11,355 nt of DNA. Origin: an uncultured Pseudomonadota bacterium. Lineage in GTDB: Bacteria > Desulfobacterota_B > Binatia > UBA9968. The DNA is taken from positions 1-11,355 of the forward strand of contig CAMLCX010000121.1 in assembly GCA_946478635.1 (NCBI GenBank), written 5' to 3'. The stretch's first letter is position 1; each line of letters begins with the position of its first letter. A program made the position numbers and the translations under genes. The notes under the pieces are model-generated. The model saw nothing but the letters and a program-made list of their open reading frames with translations. It searched no databases and was not told the origin of the DNA. This document shows positions 1 to 6,244 of the stretch, piece after piece.

Positions 1-25
1 AAATTGTCATCGAGGTCTTTCGATA

Positions 26-55
26 CCCCGCTGCTTGCGGCGGGGTTCTTCATTT
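26..55 (+). terminator. Possible intrinsic terminator or REP-like palindrome
   Basis: CCCCGC (26-31) pairs with GCGGGG (40-45) around a short loop, and the pairing can extend inwards through a G-U wobble. A T-rich run (TTCTTCATTT, 46-55) follows. This fits a terminator for a gene lying left of the window. GC-rich palindromes of this look also occur as dispersed intergenic repeats, and one copy cannot tell the two apart. Nothing in the first 168 bases looks coding. Confidence 0.45.
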
Positions 56-168
56 GCCGATGCTTTTAAGGGTGATCCCCAAGTGTCTGGGCAAACCGCG
101 AGACTGGAACTCAAACAGATTGAAAAAGGAGTCGTGAAGCATTAAAGCCTTTAGATCAGCATCCACCC

Positions 169-1851
169 ATGCGAGCCTTCATTCGAGCCCCAATCGTTTT
201 CATATTTCTTTCTCTCTTAACCTTCGTTGAGAGCAGCGCGCGCGCTCAAACGCAGCCATCCGGGACCGGCCTCGTCGTCGCCGACAGCGAACAAGCAAGC
301 CAGGCGGGCATGGAAATATTACGCCGCGGCGGTAACGCCGTCGATGCGGCAATCGCCACGGCATTGGCGCTTGCCGTCGTTGATCAGGCAGCGTCGGGCC
401 TCGGTGGCGGCGGTTTCATGGTGATCTATCGCGCCAAAGACAACAAAAGTTTCGCGCTCGACTTTCGCGAGACAGCGCCCGCGGCTGCGCGGCGCGAGCT
501 GTACATGAAGGACGGCAAGCCGGTGTCCTCATTGAGCCTCACGGGCGCGCTGGCTGTGGCCGTGCCCGGTGAAGCCGCCGGTTTGATCGAGGCACGGAGA
601 AGATTTGGCAGTCTGCCCATGCCCGTGTTGGCTGCGCCGGCGATTAAACTTGCCGCCGACGGATTTTCCGTCGATGCCGCGTTGCGCGTCGCCATCGAGC
701 GCCAGCGGGCAAATATGAAGCGCTTTCCGGATCTGGGGCGAATCTACATGCGCGGGGGTGAGCCGCCCAAGGAGGGCGAGGTGATTCGCCAGCCTGAATT
801 GGCGGAAACGCTCAAAGCGCTGGCAAAAGACGACGCTCGCGAATTTTATAGCGGATGGATCGGTCAGGCGATCGTCGAAACCATTCAAAAGCACGGCGGT
901 GTGATGACGCTCGACGATCTGAAAAAGTACCGGGCCGTCTGGCGTGAGCCGCTCATCGGTTCTTATCGCGACCGAATGGTGATCGCGATGCCTCCGCCAA
1001 GCTCCGGCGTGGCGATTCTCACGATGCTCAACGTCCTCGAAGGCTACAACCTCAAAAACTTTCAGCCCGGAGGAGGGGCCTATCTGCACTTGCTCGGCGA
1101 GGCAATGAAACATTCGTTTGCCGATCGCGCCGAGTTTCTCGGTGACCCCGACTTTGTCCATGTGCCGGTTGGAAAATTGACGGCGAAAAACTACGCGGAG
1201 TGGATTCGCAAGCGCATTGCGCCGGATAAAACTCAGCCGCCGCAGTTCTACGGCTACTACAATTTCAACGCCGAGAAGGGCGGGACGACCCATTTCAGCG
1301 TGATCGACCGCTATGGCAACGCGGTCGCCTGCACGCAATCGGTCAATACCCGCTTTGGCTCCAAACTGCTCGTCGCGCGCACGGGTATTGTTCTAAACAA
1401 CGAAATGGACGATTTCGCGATCCATCCGGAACTAGGCAACGTGTACGGGCTCATTGGCAACGCCGCCAATGCGCTCAAGCCCGGTAAGCGGCCACTGAGC
1501 AGCATGTCGCCAACGATTATTTTGCGCGGAAATCGTCCCGAACTTGTCGTCGGTGCCGCCGGCGGCCCGCGCATCATCAGCGCAACCCTACAAACGATTC
1601 TCAATGTCCTGGATTTCAATATGCCGGTAACGGCGGCCGTGACGGCGCCGCGCGTTCATCATCAGTGGCTGCCGGATCGCTTGAACATCGAGCCGAAGAT
1701 TACGCCGGAGGCAAAGACGGCGCTCGAACAGCGCGGCCATGCGCTGCGGGAGCAAACTTCCTTAGGTGTCGTGCAGGCGATTACTTGGGAAGGCGGGTCG
1801 ATGAGCGGCGCGGCGGACCCGCGAAAAGTCGAAAGGGCTCGCACGGAATAG
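169..1851 (+). CDS. ggt: Gamma-glutamyltranspeptidase, secreted proenzyme
   Basis: This is a full-length gamma-glutamyltransferase (560 aa; family usually 550-590). It cleaves the gamma-glutamyl bond of glutathione and related compounds in the periplasm and transfers or hydrolyses the glutamyl group. Residues 1-26 form a Sec signal peptide ending SARA before QTQ. The family self-cleaves before a catalytic threonine; here that is Thr373 in GGTTHFSVIDRYGNAV, giving a small subunit of about 188 aa. Other family signatures are Arg100 in DFRETAP, the NNEMDDF loop, Ser444-Ser445 in PLSSMSPT and Gly465-Gly466 in AAGGPRI, all expected around the glutamyl pocket. No residue looks missing. The ATG at 169 is chosen because it gives the signal peptide; its ribosome-binding site is poor. 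A TTGAAA at 120-125 lacks a convincing -10 partner. The gene stands alone and converges on the yqjK-like gene. Confidence 0.95.
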   Translation: MRAFIRAPIVFIFLSLLTFVESSARAQTQPSGTGLVVADSEQASQAGMEILRRGGNAVDAAIATALALAVVDQAASGLGGGGFMVIYRAKDNKSFALDFRETAPAAARRELYMKDGKPVSSLSLTGALAVAVPGEAAGLIEARRRFGSLPMPVLAAPAIKLAADGFSVDAALRVAIERQRANMKRFPDLGRIYMRGGEPPKEGEVIRQPELAETLKALAKDDAREFYSGWIGQAIVETIQKHGGVMTLDDLKKYRAVWREPLIGSYRDRMVIAMPPPSSGVAILTMLNVLEGYNLKNFQPGGGAYLHLLGEAMKHSFADRAEFLGDPDFVHVPVGKLTAKNYAEWIRKRIAPDKTQPPQFYGYYNFNAEKGGTTHFSVIDRYGNAVACTQSVNTRFGSKLLVARTGIVLNNEMDDFAIHPELGNVYGLIGNAANALKPGKRPLSSMSPTIILRGNRPELVVGAAGGPRIISATLQTILNVLDFNMPVTAAVTAPRVHHQWLPDRLNIEPKITPEAKTALEQRGHALREQTSLGVVQAITWEGGSMSGAADPRKVERARTE

Positions 1852-1875
1852 AAGCGAAAGTGAGTTAGCTGTGAA

Positions 1876-1898
1876 GAGCGAGTCGCTCGTGGTCTTTT
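1876..1898 (+). terminator. Weak terminator-like hairpin between convergent genes
   Basis: GAGCG (1876-1880) and CGCTC (1884-1888) form a small stem around AGT, followed by GTGGTCTTTT. It lies in the 60-bp gap between the ends of ggt and the yqjK-like gene. Longer imperfect arms flank it (AGCGAAAGT near 1853, ACTTTC near 1908) and could make a larger bidirectional structure. The stem is short and the T run is interrupted. Confidence 0.3.
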
Positions 1899-1911
1899 GG
1901 CTACTTGACTT

Positions 1912-2214
1912 TCACCGCTTACGTCTTCTCTGCCACCAATGCCAGAGGGGCAGGACCAGGCGCCAGAGATTGAGCATCTCGCCACTGGATCTCAAGAGCT
2001 TGCCGGCGTAACCGCTGACCAGGAAGGTCGAGATGCCGGCGGCGATCAGCGGATGGGTTTTGAGCATGCGGCCGAGGCCCAACAGCGTTCCACCGATATC
2101 GAAGGGACGACGAATTCTGTCGTAGGCCGCTGCTAACTCGACGCGCTCGCGCGCCGCTTTCTCGATGAGCGCTTGCTTGCGACGGGCGAGGTCTTCCAGC
2201 CGGTGATTATTCAC
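1912..2214 (-). CDS. YqjK-like small membrane-associated protein
   Basis: A 100-aa basic protein of unknown biochemical function. Residues 1-35 form a charged, probably helical head (LEDLARRKQALIEKAARERV). A hydrophobic stretch at about 54-70 (HPLIAAGISTFLVSGYAGK) could be a membrane segment, and the end is Trp- and Arg-rich (WHWWQRRRKR). This layout and the position after a YqjE-like gene match E. coli YqjK. The start is a GTG inside CGTGAATAA, so the gene overlaps the end of the upstream gene by 8 bp and is probably translationally coupled to it; a GAGGGA lies about ten bases upstream. The family call rests on order and layout more than on sequence motifs. Confidence 0.72.
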   Translation of the reverse strand: MNNHRLEDLARRKQALIEKAARERVELAAAYDRIRRPFDIGGTLLGLGRMLKTHPLIAAGISTFLVSGYAGKLLRSSGEMLNLWRLVLPLWHWWQRRRKR

Positions 2215-2617
2215 GAGCCGCTTCCCTCAAGCGGTCCCGGTCTTTGCCAAGTTCGGCCAGGGTTGCCGGAAACATGCCGCGCGATCTCAAGCCAGCCCCG
2301 CGAAGCTTGATTGCGGCGAATACAGCGACGCCAAAATAAAGCAAAGCCAGCATGCCGATTGCCGCGATCCAGCCGTTTTGCCAGAACAGCGCGGCGAGAA
2401 AAATATTGAGCAGGATGAAGCCTAAACTGGCGCTGTAAAGCAACACGAGGAAGAGCGCCAAAGTCCGCTTCGTCCGCTCGCGCTCTTCTTGGAGCTCGAC
2501 AACGAACAAATCCAGGCGCGTATGCAACGCGGAACTTAAGACAGCCAGCAGATTCTTGAACGGTTGGCTAAATCTCGACGCCCCGGTTTGGTTCTGTTCG
2601 CTTCCTGTGTCGCTCAT
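2207..2617 (-). CDS. YqjE / holin-X family membrane protein
   Basis: A 136-aa protein with an amphipathic N-terminal region (about 15-50, ending ELQEERERTKR), two hydrophobic helices (about 52-78 and 83-104) and a basic cytoplasmic tail. This is the layout of the phage-holin-like YqjE/'Actinobacterial holin-X' family. The holin name reflects similarity only; no lytic role is established, and in E. coli yqjE sits between yqjD and yqjK as it does here. It begins 12 bp after the stop of the DUF883 gene and has no clear ribosome-binding site of its own, so translation coupled to the upstream gene is likely. I infer an inner-membrane location. Confidence 0.8.
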   Translation of the reverse strand: MSDTGSEQNQTGASRFSQPFKNLLAVLSSALHTRLDLFVVELQEERERTKRTLALFLVLLYSASLGFILLNIFLAALFWQNGWIAAIGMLALLYFGVAVFAAIKLRGAGLRSRGMFPATLAELGKDRDRLREAARE

Positions 2618-2629
2618 CGGGGCCGGCGG

Positions 2630-2938
2630 TTATCTGCCGCGAATGAGTAAGCCGAGCGCTAGGCCGACGGCGGCAGCAACGCCAACCGCGCCCCAGGGAT
2701 TTTCCCGGACATAGTCGTCGGCGATTTCCGCACATTCCTTGGATTTCTTGCGCAGGGTAGTCTCGGCGTCGGCTAGGGCTTTCTTGCCTTCCACCAGGCT
2801 CTGTTCGATTTTCTGCCGCGCCACGGCAATCTTTTCACCGGCTTGACTAGCCGTGGCCTTCAAGAGCTCTTCGGCGTCGCTGACGAGTGTCTTGAGGTCC
2901 GTTACGAGTTTTTCTTTGCTGGTTGATTCGCTTTCCAT
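2630..2938 (-). CDS. DUF883 family protein (YqjD/ElaB/YgaM-like)
   Basis: A 102-aa protein: a long charged helix rich in Lys, Glu and Ala (about 8-75), then the family signature DDYVRENPWGAVGVAAAVG and a C-terminal membrane segment (about 82-99) ending IRGR. E. coli YqjD is tail-anchored in the inner membrane, binds ribosomes and is made in stationary phase; a similar role here is inference. The reading frame stays open up to 3172, but the ATG at 2938 has a strong GGAGG six bases upstream and the extra 78 codons do not look like this family, so 2938 is the start. It heads the yqjDEK-like operon and has a plausible promoter at 3007-2979. Confidence 0.88.
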   Translation of the reverse strand: MESESTSKEKLVTDLKTLVSDAEELLKATASQAGEKIAVARQKIEQSLVEGKKALADAETTLRKKSKECAEIADDYVRENPWGAVGVAAAVGLALGLLIRGR

Positions 2939-2970
2939 AGTTACCTCCGATGCTTCCACCGCAATAGTTA

Positions 2971-2991
2971 GGGTTATTATGATAATCACCC
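2971..2991. promoter_or_regulatory. Imperfect palindrome over the -10 box, possible operator
   Basis: GGGTTATTAT (2971-2980) and ATAATCACCC (2982-2991) are inverted repeats with one mismatch around a central G. The palindrome covers the -10 box of the minus-strand promoter and lies in the region shared with the divergent solute-binding protein gene. Its GATAATCA core recalls a Fur box, but by my alignment only about 12 of 19 consensus positions match, with one hexamer absent. A binding site for some regulator is plausible; which one is not shown. Confidence 0.3.
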
Positions 2992-3007
2992 AACCCGGTG
3001 TATTCAA
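2979..3007 (-). promoter_or_regulatory. Sigma70-like promoter for the yqjDEK-like operon
   Basis: On the minus strand, TTGAAT (3007-3002) is separated by 17 bp from TATCAT (2984-2979). Matches to consensus are 4/6 and 5/6. Initiation near 2972 would give a leader of roughly 35 nt containing the GGAGG of the DUF883 gene. Confidence 0.5.
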
Positions 3008-3116
3008 GCCAAACGCTTTGCGGCGGCTGCTTTTCTTGGCCGATGGGCCGAAATATTGATTTAGCGTTACTAAATGGTATCCATTGCATTTGGCCATTTT
3101 GGGCCCGGAGGACTCC

Positions 3117-4136
3117 ATGAAATTTACGATTCGGCTTTTCGCGTGCTTGGTATCGACGCTAACTTTGACCACCCCGGCCCTAACGTGGGGTCAGGGTAGC
3201 CCGAATCCGAAGCTGGTCGAGGCGGCAAAGAAGGAGGGCGAAGTCGTTTATTACACGACCATGACCCTCGATCAGAGCAAGGCCGTGGCCGATCGTTTCG
3301 AGAAGAAATACGGGGTTAGAGTAACGCTCTTCCGCACTGGCGGCGGCCCGCTATTGAACAAGATTTTTACCGAATCGCGCGGCGGGCGGCACGATTGGGA
3401 CGTGGTCGTCGGCCGCGGCGAGATGGTGCTGCCGATGATGCAAAGAAAACTCCTGGCTTCCTATTCATCGCCCGAGACCAAAATGATCGATGAGCAGCTC
3501 GTCGACAAGGAAGGATTCTGGAGCGCCTATTACGTCAATAGCTACGTGCTTGGCTGGAATACCAAGCTGGTCAAGCGCGAGGACGTTCCCAAGAGCTATG
3601 ACGCTTTGCTGAACCCCAAGTGGAAGGGCGGACTCATCTCGCTCGATACCGAAGCCTACGGCATGTTCGAAGGCTTGAAGGGCGCCTGGGGAAACGAAAA
3701 GACGCTCGGCTATTTCAAACGACTGGCGGCGCTCGAACCGGTGCTGAAGCGCGGCAATACGGAAAGGGTTCAGCTGGCGGTCGCCGGCGAGTATCCGCTC
3801 ATCGTCGCCTACAATCAGACCATTCAGCGCATGACTTCGCGCGGCGCGCCCATCGACTGGCTGCCGCTCGAACCGGCGGTTACACAAGTCAACCCGGGCA
3901 TGATCGGCGCCAAGGCGCCGCACCCCAACGCTGCCCGGCTATTTCTCGATTTTATTCTCTCGAAAGAAGGCCAGGAGATGCTCAAGGGCATGCAGCGCAT
4001 TCCGGTTCGCAAAGACGTCGACCCCGACCCACCGAGGCTTTTCCGCGGTTTCAAGTACGTGATCGAAAATCCTGAAGATTATCAAGATTTCGACGCGACC
4101 GTGAAGCAGTATCTGGATATTTTCAAGCTGCGCTAG
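3117..4136 (+). CDS. ABC transporter periplasmic solute-binding protein, family 1 (iron/spermidine type)
   Basis: A 339-aa extracellular binding protein. The ATG at 3117 is chosen over an in-frame ATG at 3084 because GGAGG lies five bases upstream and the protein then begins with a Sec signal peptide (MKFTIRLFACLVSTLTLT, cleavage near TWGQ). The mature protein starts KLVEAAKKEGEVVYYTTM, the usual first strand of family 1 proteins, followed by DQSKAVADRFEKKYGVRV, NPKWKGG, and a late AARLFLDFILSKEGQEML helix. These fit the AfuA/FbpA/PotD-like fold for ferric iron, polyamines or other small anions. The ligand cannot be read; I do not see an obvious Tyr-Tyr iron-binding pair. No permease or ATPase gene is adjacent, so it is an orphan here. 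A small hairpin (ACGAA 4175-4179, TTCGT 4184-4188) near TTTT at 4198 might end the transcript. Confidence 0.88.
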   Translation: MKFTIRLFACLVSTLTLTTPALTWGQGSPNPKLVEAAKKEGEVVYYTTMTLDQSKAVADRFEKKYGVRVTLFRTGGGPLLNKIFTESRGGRHDWDVVVGRGEMVLPMMQRKLLASYSSPETKMIDEQLVDKEGFWSAYYVNSYVLGWNTKLVKREDVPKSYDALLNPKWKGGLISLDTEAYGMFEGLKGAWGNEKTLGYFKRLAALEPVLKRGNTERVQLAVAGEYPLIVAYNQTIQRMTSRGAPIDWLPLEPAVTQVNPGMIGAKAPHPNAARLFLDFILSKEGQEMLKGMQRIPVRKDVDPDPPRLFRGFKYVIENPEDYQDFDATVKQYLDIFKLR

Positions 4137-4258
4137 AGCTAGACAAAGGCATCGACCCTGACGTCACGAAGGGCACGAAGGCTTTCGTAGGGTGCGCTTT
4201 TGAACGGTACGCTTCTTACTGCTGCCCGATGGCTCACGCCTCGTGGGGGAATTGACAT

Positions 4259-4291
4259 TTCCACGTTTTGAGAATTTCTCGAAACGTGGAA
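4259..4291. repeat. 15-bp-stem hairpin with 3-nt loop
   Basis: The arm TTCCACGTTTTGAGA (4259-4273) pairs with TCTCGAAACGTGGAA (4277-4291) around ATT. Fourteen of fifteen positions are Watson-Crick pairs and one can be a G-U wobble. No T tract follows on the plus strand, so it is not a standard intrinsic terminator. It could be a REP-like element, an inverted-repeat remnant or an RNA stability element. Confidence 0.7.
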
Positions 4292-4316
4292 GCTTCCCGT
4301 CCGAGTTGCATTTGTC

Positions 4317-4441
4317 TTGAACGACTTGAACGGAGCGCAGCGGTTGAACGGCTTGAACGTTTTGAACGAGCTTTTTCTTGCTATTGCCTGTTGCCTCATG
4401 CCTATTTGTTAACGTCTTGAACAGAGCAACGCGGTTGAACC
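4317..4441 (+). repeat. Nonamer short tandem repeats, unit TTGAACGNN
   Basis: TTGAACG occurs at 4317, 4326, 4344, 4353 and 4362, exactly in a 9-bp phase with one degenerate slot (4335). Related copies follow at 4417 (TTGAACA) and 4435 (TTGAACC), 18 bp apart, repeating the 4326-4351 arrangement. The heptads at 4383-4403 lie between the two groups. Units are far too short and unspaced for a CRISPR array. Confidence 0.85.
4383..4403 (+). repeat. Three heptad repeats, unit NNTGCCT
   Basis: ATTGCCT, GTTGCCT and CATGCCT follow one another without spacing. The same TGCC heptad pattern recurs at 7744-7764 between serA and purA, so it is a dispersed short-repeat type in this genome. Confidence 0.75.
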
Positions 4442-4578
4442 CTTCGACAGGCTGCTATGTGGATGTCAAGTCAATAAACCGCGAATGCTCTTAATTCTCC
4501 TATGACTTTTTCTCCCTACCACCCAAGAGAGACTCGCTGCTATACGTGGCAAGGCACACAGCCGTCACACTGACTTGG

Positions 4579-4596
4579 GACCCGGTAAGCTGGGTC
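4579..4596 (+). repeat. Small tetraloop hairpin upstream of the transposase
   Basis: GACCCGG (4579-4585) pairs with CTGGGTC (4590-4596) around TAAG, seven pairs including one G-U. It lies 107 bp before the HUH transposase gene. Transposases of this type act on such imperfect palindromes, so it may be a relic of the element's end; this is inference. Confidence 0.4.
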
Positions 4597-4703
4597 GGAC
4601 CAGGGCAAGTTCTTGATTTGACAATCTAAGTTGGCATAAAACGCGTGGTTTAAGAGCTTAGAGCTAGCTTTTTGAACCGAAAAAGCGACCTCTAAGAAAA
4701 ACA

Positions 4704-5030
4704 ATGCCACGCGCCAACCGCCACTTTCTGCCCGGCCACGTCTGGCACATCATCCACCGGTGCCATCAAAGAAAAATTTTGCTCAAGTTTGCGCGCGACC
4801 GACGCCGGTACTTGCATTGGGTCTTCGAGGCGAAGAAACGTTTTGGTTTGTGCGTGCTCGATTATGCGGTCACGTCCAACCATATACATCTGTTAGTCAA
4901 AGACACCGGCCGAAACGTAATTGCTCAGAGTATGCAGCTCATCGCAGGGCGCACTGCGCAGGAGTACAACCAGCGCAGGGCTATGCAGGGCGCGTTCTGG
5001 GAAAATCGTTATCACGCCACACAATGCTGA
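4704..5030 (+). pseudogene. HUH (Y1) transposase, REP-associated type, C-terminally truncated
   Basis: The 108-aa product is the front part of a Y1 single-strand transposase (REP-associated/IS200-like; full proteins about 180-240 aa). It starts MPRANRHFLPGHVWHIIHRC, carries the metal-binding His60-x-His62 in SNHIHLLV, and keeps the probable catalytic tyrosine Tyr88 in AGRTAQEYNQRR. The last recognisable family motif is GAFWENRYHAT (97-107); the normal C-terminal region is gone and the frame stops at 5028. From about 5001 the DNA also reads in another frame as HicB antitoxin, so a deletion or insertion fused the two genes. Upstream there is no strong ribosome-binding site. Such proteins cut and join DNA next to short palindromes; this copy is probably inactive. 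Confidence 0.82.
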
Positions 5031-5220
5031 TGAAGGTGGATATTGGGTGGAGGTGCCGTCCTTGCCGGGCTGTTTTAGCCAGGGCGAAACAATCGACGAG
5101 GCCATGAATAACGTCAAAGAAGCGATCGAGCTTCACATCCAGGGATTAAGAGACGAGGGGCAGGAAGTGCCGACGGAAAAAGACTTGGTGATCGGTCGAG
5201 TGGAAGTCAAAGCCGCTTAG
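4999..5220 (+). pseudogene. hicB: HicB-family antitoxin remnant without its start
   Basis: Read in the frame one base on from the transposase, 4999-5220 gives GKIVITPHNADEGGYWVEV then PSLPGCFSQGETIDEAM, NNVKEAIELHIQGL and GRVEVKAA. This is the compact alpha/beta fold of HicB, the antitoxin that neutralises the HicA mRNA interferase and represses its own operon. The part from YWVEVPSLPGC onwards is intact. There is no ATG in this frame at the expected beginning: the 5' end merges into the transposase. The open frame extends back to a TTG at 4921, which would add about 26 unrelated residues; the next in-frame alternatives are GTG codons at 5047 and 5053, inside the domain. No hicA is visible next to it. 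It is most likely a non-functional orphan, though translation from TTG 4921 cannot be excluded. Confidence 0.75.
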
Positions 5221-5228
5221 AGCGTCCA

Positions 5229-5414
5229 ATGAGCATTTACGCTACACTTTGGTGGCTCAAGTTTCCACGGTATGGCGACGAGTACATCGGCTGCGAGTGG
5301 ATATCAAAGGCGCCGCGCCGCAAACCGAGCAGCGGCCGTCTGATGGCAGATCATGTTCATATCATGCTGTCGGTCCCGCCGCCGTGCTGCTCTGATGGCC
5401 GCATGGACTCGTGA
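5229..5414 (+). pseudogene. Chimeric open frame with an IS200-type TnpA fragment
   Basis: The 61-codon frame has two unlike halves. Residues 1-26 (MSIYATLWWLKFPRYGDEY then IGCEWIS) resemble the start of a small conserved hypothetical protein that I cannot name. Residues 37-51 (GRLMADHVHIMLSVPP) match the His-x-His region of IS200/IS605 TnpA transposases, usually written as MPDHVHMLISIPP. Neither part continues as its family would: the normal KYAVSQVVGFIKGK that follows in TnpA is absent. I read it as joined gene scraps, not a working protein. Confidence 0.5.
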
Positions 5415-5487
5415 GCATGGTAAGGATGATCTAAAGAATCCCTATTCAAAGCAGAACTATGGCGAGCTTAATCCGAGAGAACAATGA
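5395..5487 (+). pseudogene. Short hydrophilic open frame, probable 3' gene fragment
   Basis: Thirty codons from ATG 5395 read MAAWTREHGKDDLKNPYSKQ then NYGELNPREQ and stop. The composition looks like true protein (charged, with the compact motif HGKDDLKNPYSKQNY), and it follows directly on the TnpA fragment. No ribosome-binding site is evident. I do not recognise the family; it is probably the tail of a lost gene. The next 120 bp (5488-5610) show nothing coding. Confidence 0.3.
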
Positions 5488-5597
5488 CGGCATTTACCTG
5501 ATGGATCGACGAATCGTTGGGGAGAGGATGTAGCAATCCCACAGACGAGGATCTTGCGCAGTTGGCCAAATCCATTTCGCAACGCGCCAGAAAATTG

Positions 5598-5603
5598 TAT
5601 AGT
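5598..5603 (+). promoter_or_regulatory. Candidate -10 box just upstream of the antitoxin gene
   Basis: TATAGT (5/6 match to TATAAT) ends 7 bases before the ATG at 5611, so transcription would begin at about the start codon and yield a leaderless mRNA. No good -35 is found at the right spacing. The absence of a Shine-Dalgarno before 5611 agrees with leaderless expression. Confidence 0.3.
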
Positions 5604-5610
5604 GTGATCG

Positions 5611-5868
5611 ATGAAACGATTTACGACTGCTACGGCGAAACAACGATTCTCGCTTCTTCTTGACGCCGCGGAACGCGGCGAGTCGGTTATCATCGAACGC
5701 CGAGGCGTACGGTTTCGAGTGCAACCGGAACGCCACGCTGCAATAAAGAAAACGCGACGTAAGCCGATCATCGAGATTGTTGACCCGGCGGTCGCTAAAG
5801 GCGTTTGGCAATGGCAGTGGAGAGCCGATAGACTGCGCTTCAGTAAGAACGCAAGAGAACAGCGTTGA
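5611..5868 (+). CDS. Phd/YefM-type antitoxin
   Basis: An 85-aa protein beginning MKRFTTATAKQRFSLLLDAA and continuing ERGESVIIERRGVRFRV. This is the short N-terminal Phd/YefM fold: a strand, an ARQRF-like helix, and the GESVIIERRG beta-hairpin. Such proteins bind operator DNA through this half and block a toxin with a flexible tail, here the Lys/Arg/Trp-rich residues 45-85. The gene ends CGTTGA, and the toxin reading frame starts with TTG inside that stop (5865), the usual coupled antitoxin-toxin arrangement. It appears intact. Because the toxin frame is broken, it may survive as an orphan antitoxin. Confidence 0.75.
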   Translation: MKRFTTATAKQRFSLLLDAAERGESVIIERRGVRFRVQPERHAAIKKTRRKPIIEIVDPAVAKGVWQWQWRADRLRFSKNAREQR

Positions 5869-6237
5869 TCCTGCTCGATACCAACGCCCTGATCTGGCTT
5901 GAGGCGCGCCATAGACGCAGCCGACCGCTATCCCCGGTGGACGGGTCATCTCTATATCTCCCCAGCGAACTTACTTGAGATCCAATTTCTCCTCGAAGCC
6001 GAGCGCATCCGTCTTCGTGCTAACGCTCGAATCGATAATCTCATGGACGATCCACGCGGGGTTCTTGATGACCCGCCCGCGGCAGCGTGGTTCGACGTGG
6101 CGCGCGAGCTGTCATGGACCAGAGATCCTTTCGATCGTCTTTTGGCGGCGCATGCACGGTACAGAGGTTGGAAGTTGGCTACTGGAGACGGGCACCTTGT
6201 AGAACAGCTTGGTCCTAATGAGGTGATGGAATTGTGA
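5865..6237 (+). pseudogene. PIN-domain (VapC-type) toxin with a frameshift
   Basis: PIN toxins are Mg-dependent RNases with three or four acidic active-site residues. The N-terminal motif LILLDTNALIWLEARHRRSR is in one frame from TTG 5865; the rest is in the next frame: RWTGHLYISPANLLEIQFLL, then FDVARELSWTRDPFDRLLAA and LATGDGHLVEQL. Both parts are clearly one PIN protein: DTN supplies the first Asp, DPFDRLLAA and ATGD later acidic positions. The break falls at about 5914-5940, near the CCCC run at 5931-5934, and a single inserted base would explain it. The downstream frame opens at TTG 5899 but would lack the essential first Asp. Either the toxin is dead or the sequence has a one-base error. 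It would form a pair with the antitoxin at 5611. Confidence 0.75.
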
Positions 6238-6244
6238 AAGGCTC

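Larger units (their letters stand above)
4137..4703. other. Repeat-rich intergenic region, no gene seen
   Basis: This 567-bp stretch contains no convincing gene. It holds a tandem CACGAAGG pair (4165-4180), a copy of the CTCACGCCTC motif (4232-4241) that recurs before purA, a long hairpin (4259-4291), nonamer repeats (4317-4441), heptads (4383-4403) and a tetraloop hairpin (4579-4596). Near the transposase, TTGATT (4613-4618) and CATAAA (4635-4640) with a 16-bp spacer are a modest promoter candidate. An open frame on the minus strand (4399-4139) is mostly translated repeat. Confidence 0.6.

Noticed and set aside
1..168. tRNA or riboswitch upstream of ggt
   Set aside because: Apart from the palindrome at 26-45 I could build no cloverleaf or known aptamer core.
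529..1338. Long open frame (269 codons) on the minus strand inside ggt
   Set aside because: It is antisense to a well-supported enzyme with intact catalytic motifs. Its translation is low in recognisable motifs and rich in His and Arg, as expected for a shadow of GC-rich coding DNA.
3084..3116. Earlier ATG for the solute-binding protein gene
   Set aside because: It adds 11 residues before the signal peptide and lacks a ribosome-binding site, while ATG 3117 has GGAGG at proper spacing.
4139..4399. 86-codon minus-strand open frame in the intergenic repeats
   Set aside because: Its N-terminal half is translated nonamer repeat (SFKTFKPFNR), kept open only because 9 bp is a multiple of three.
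4317..4441. CRISPR array
   Set aside because: Units are 9 bp and contiguous, with no spacers and no cas genes nearby.
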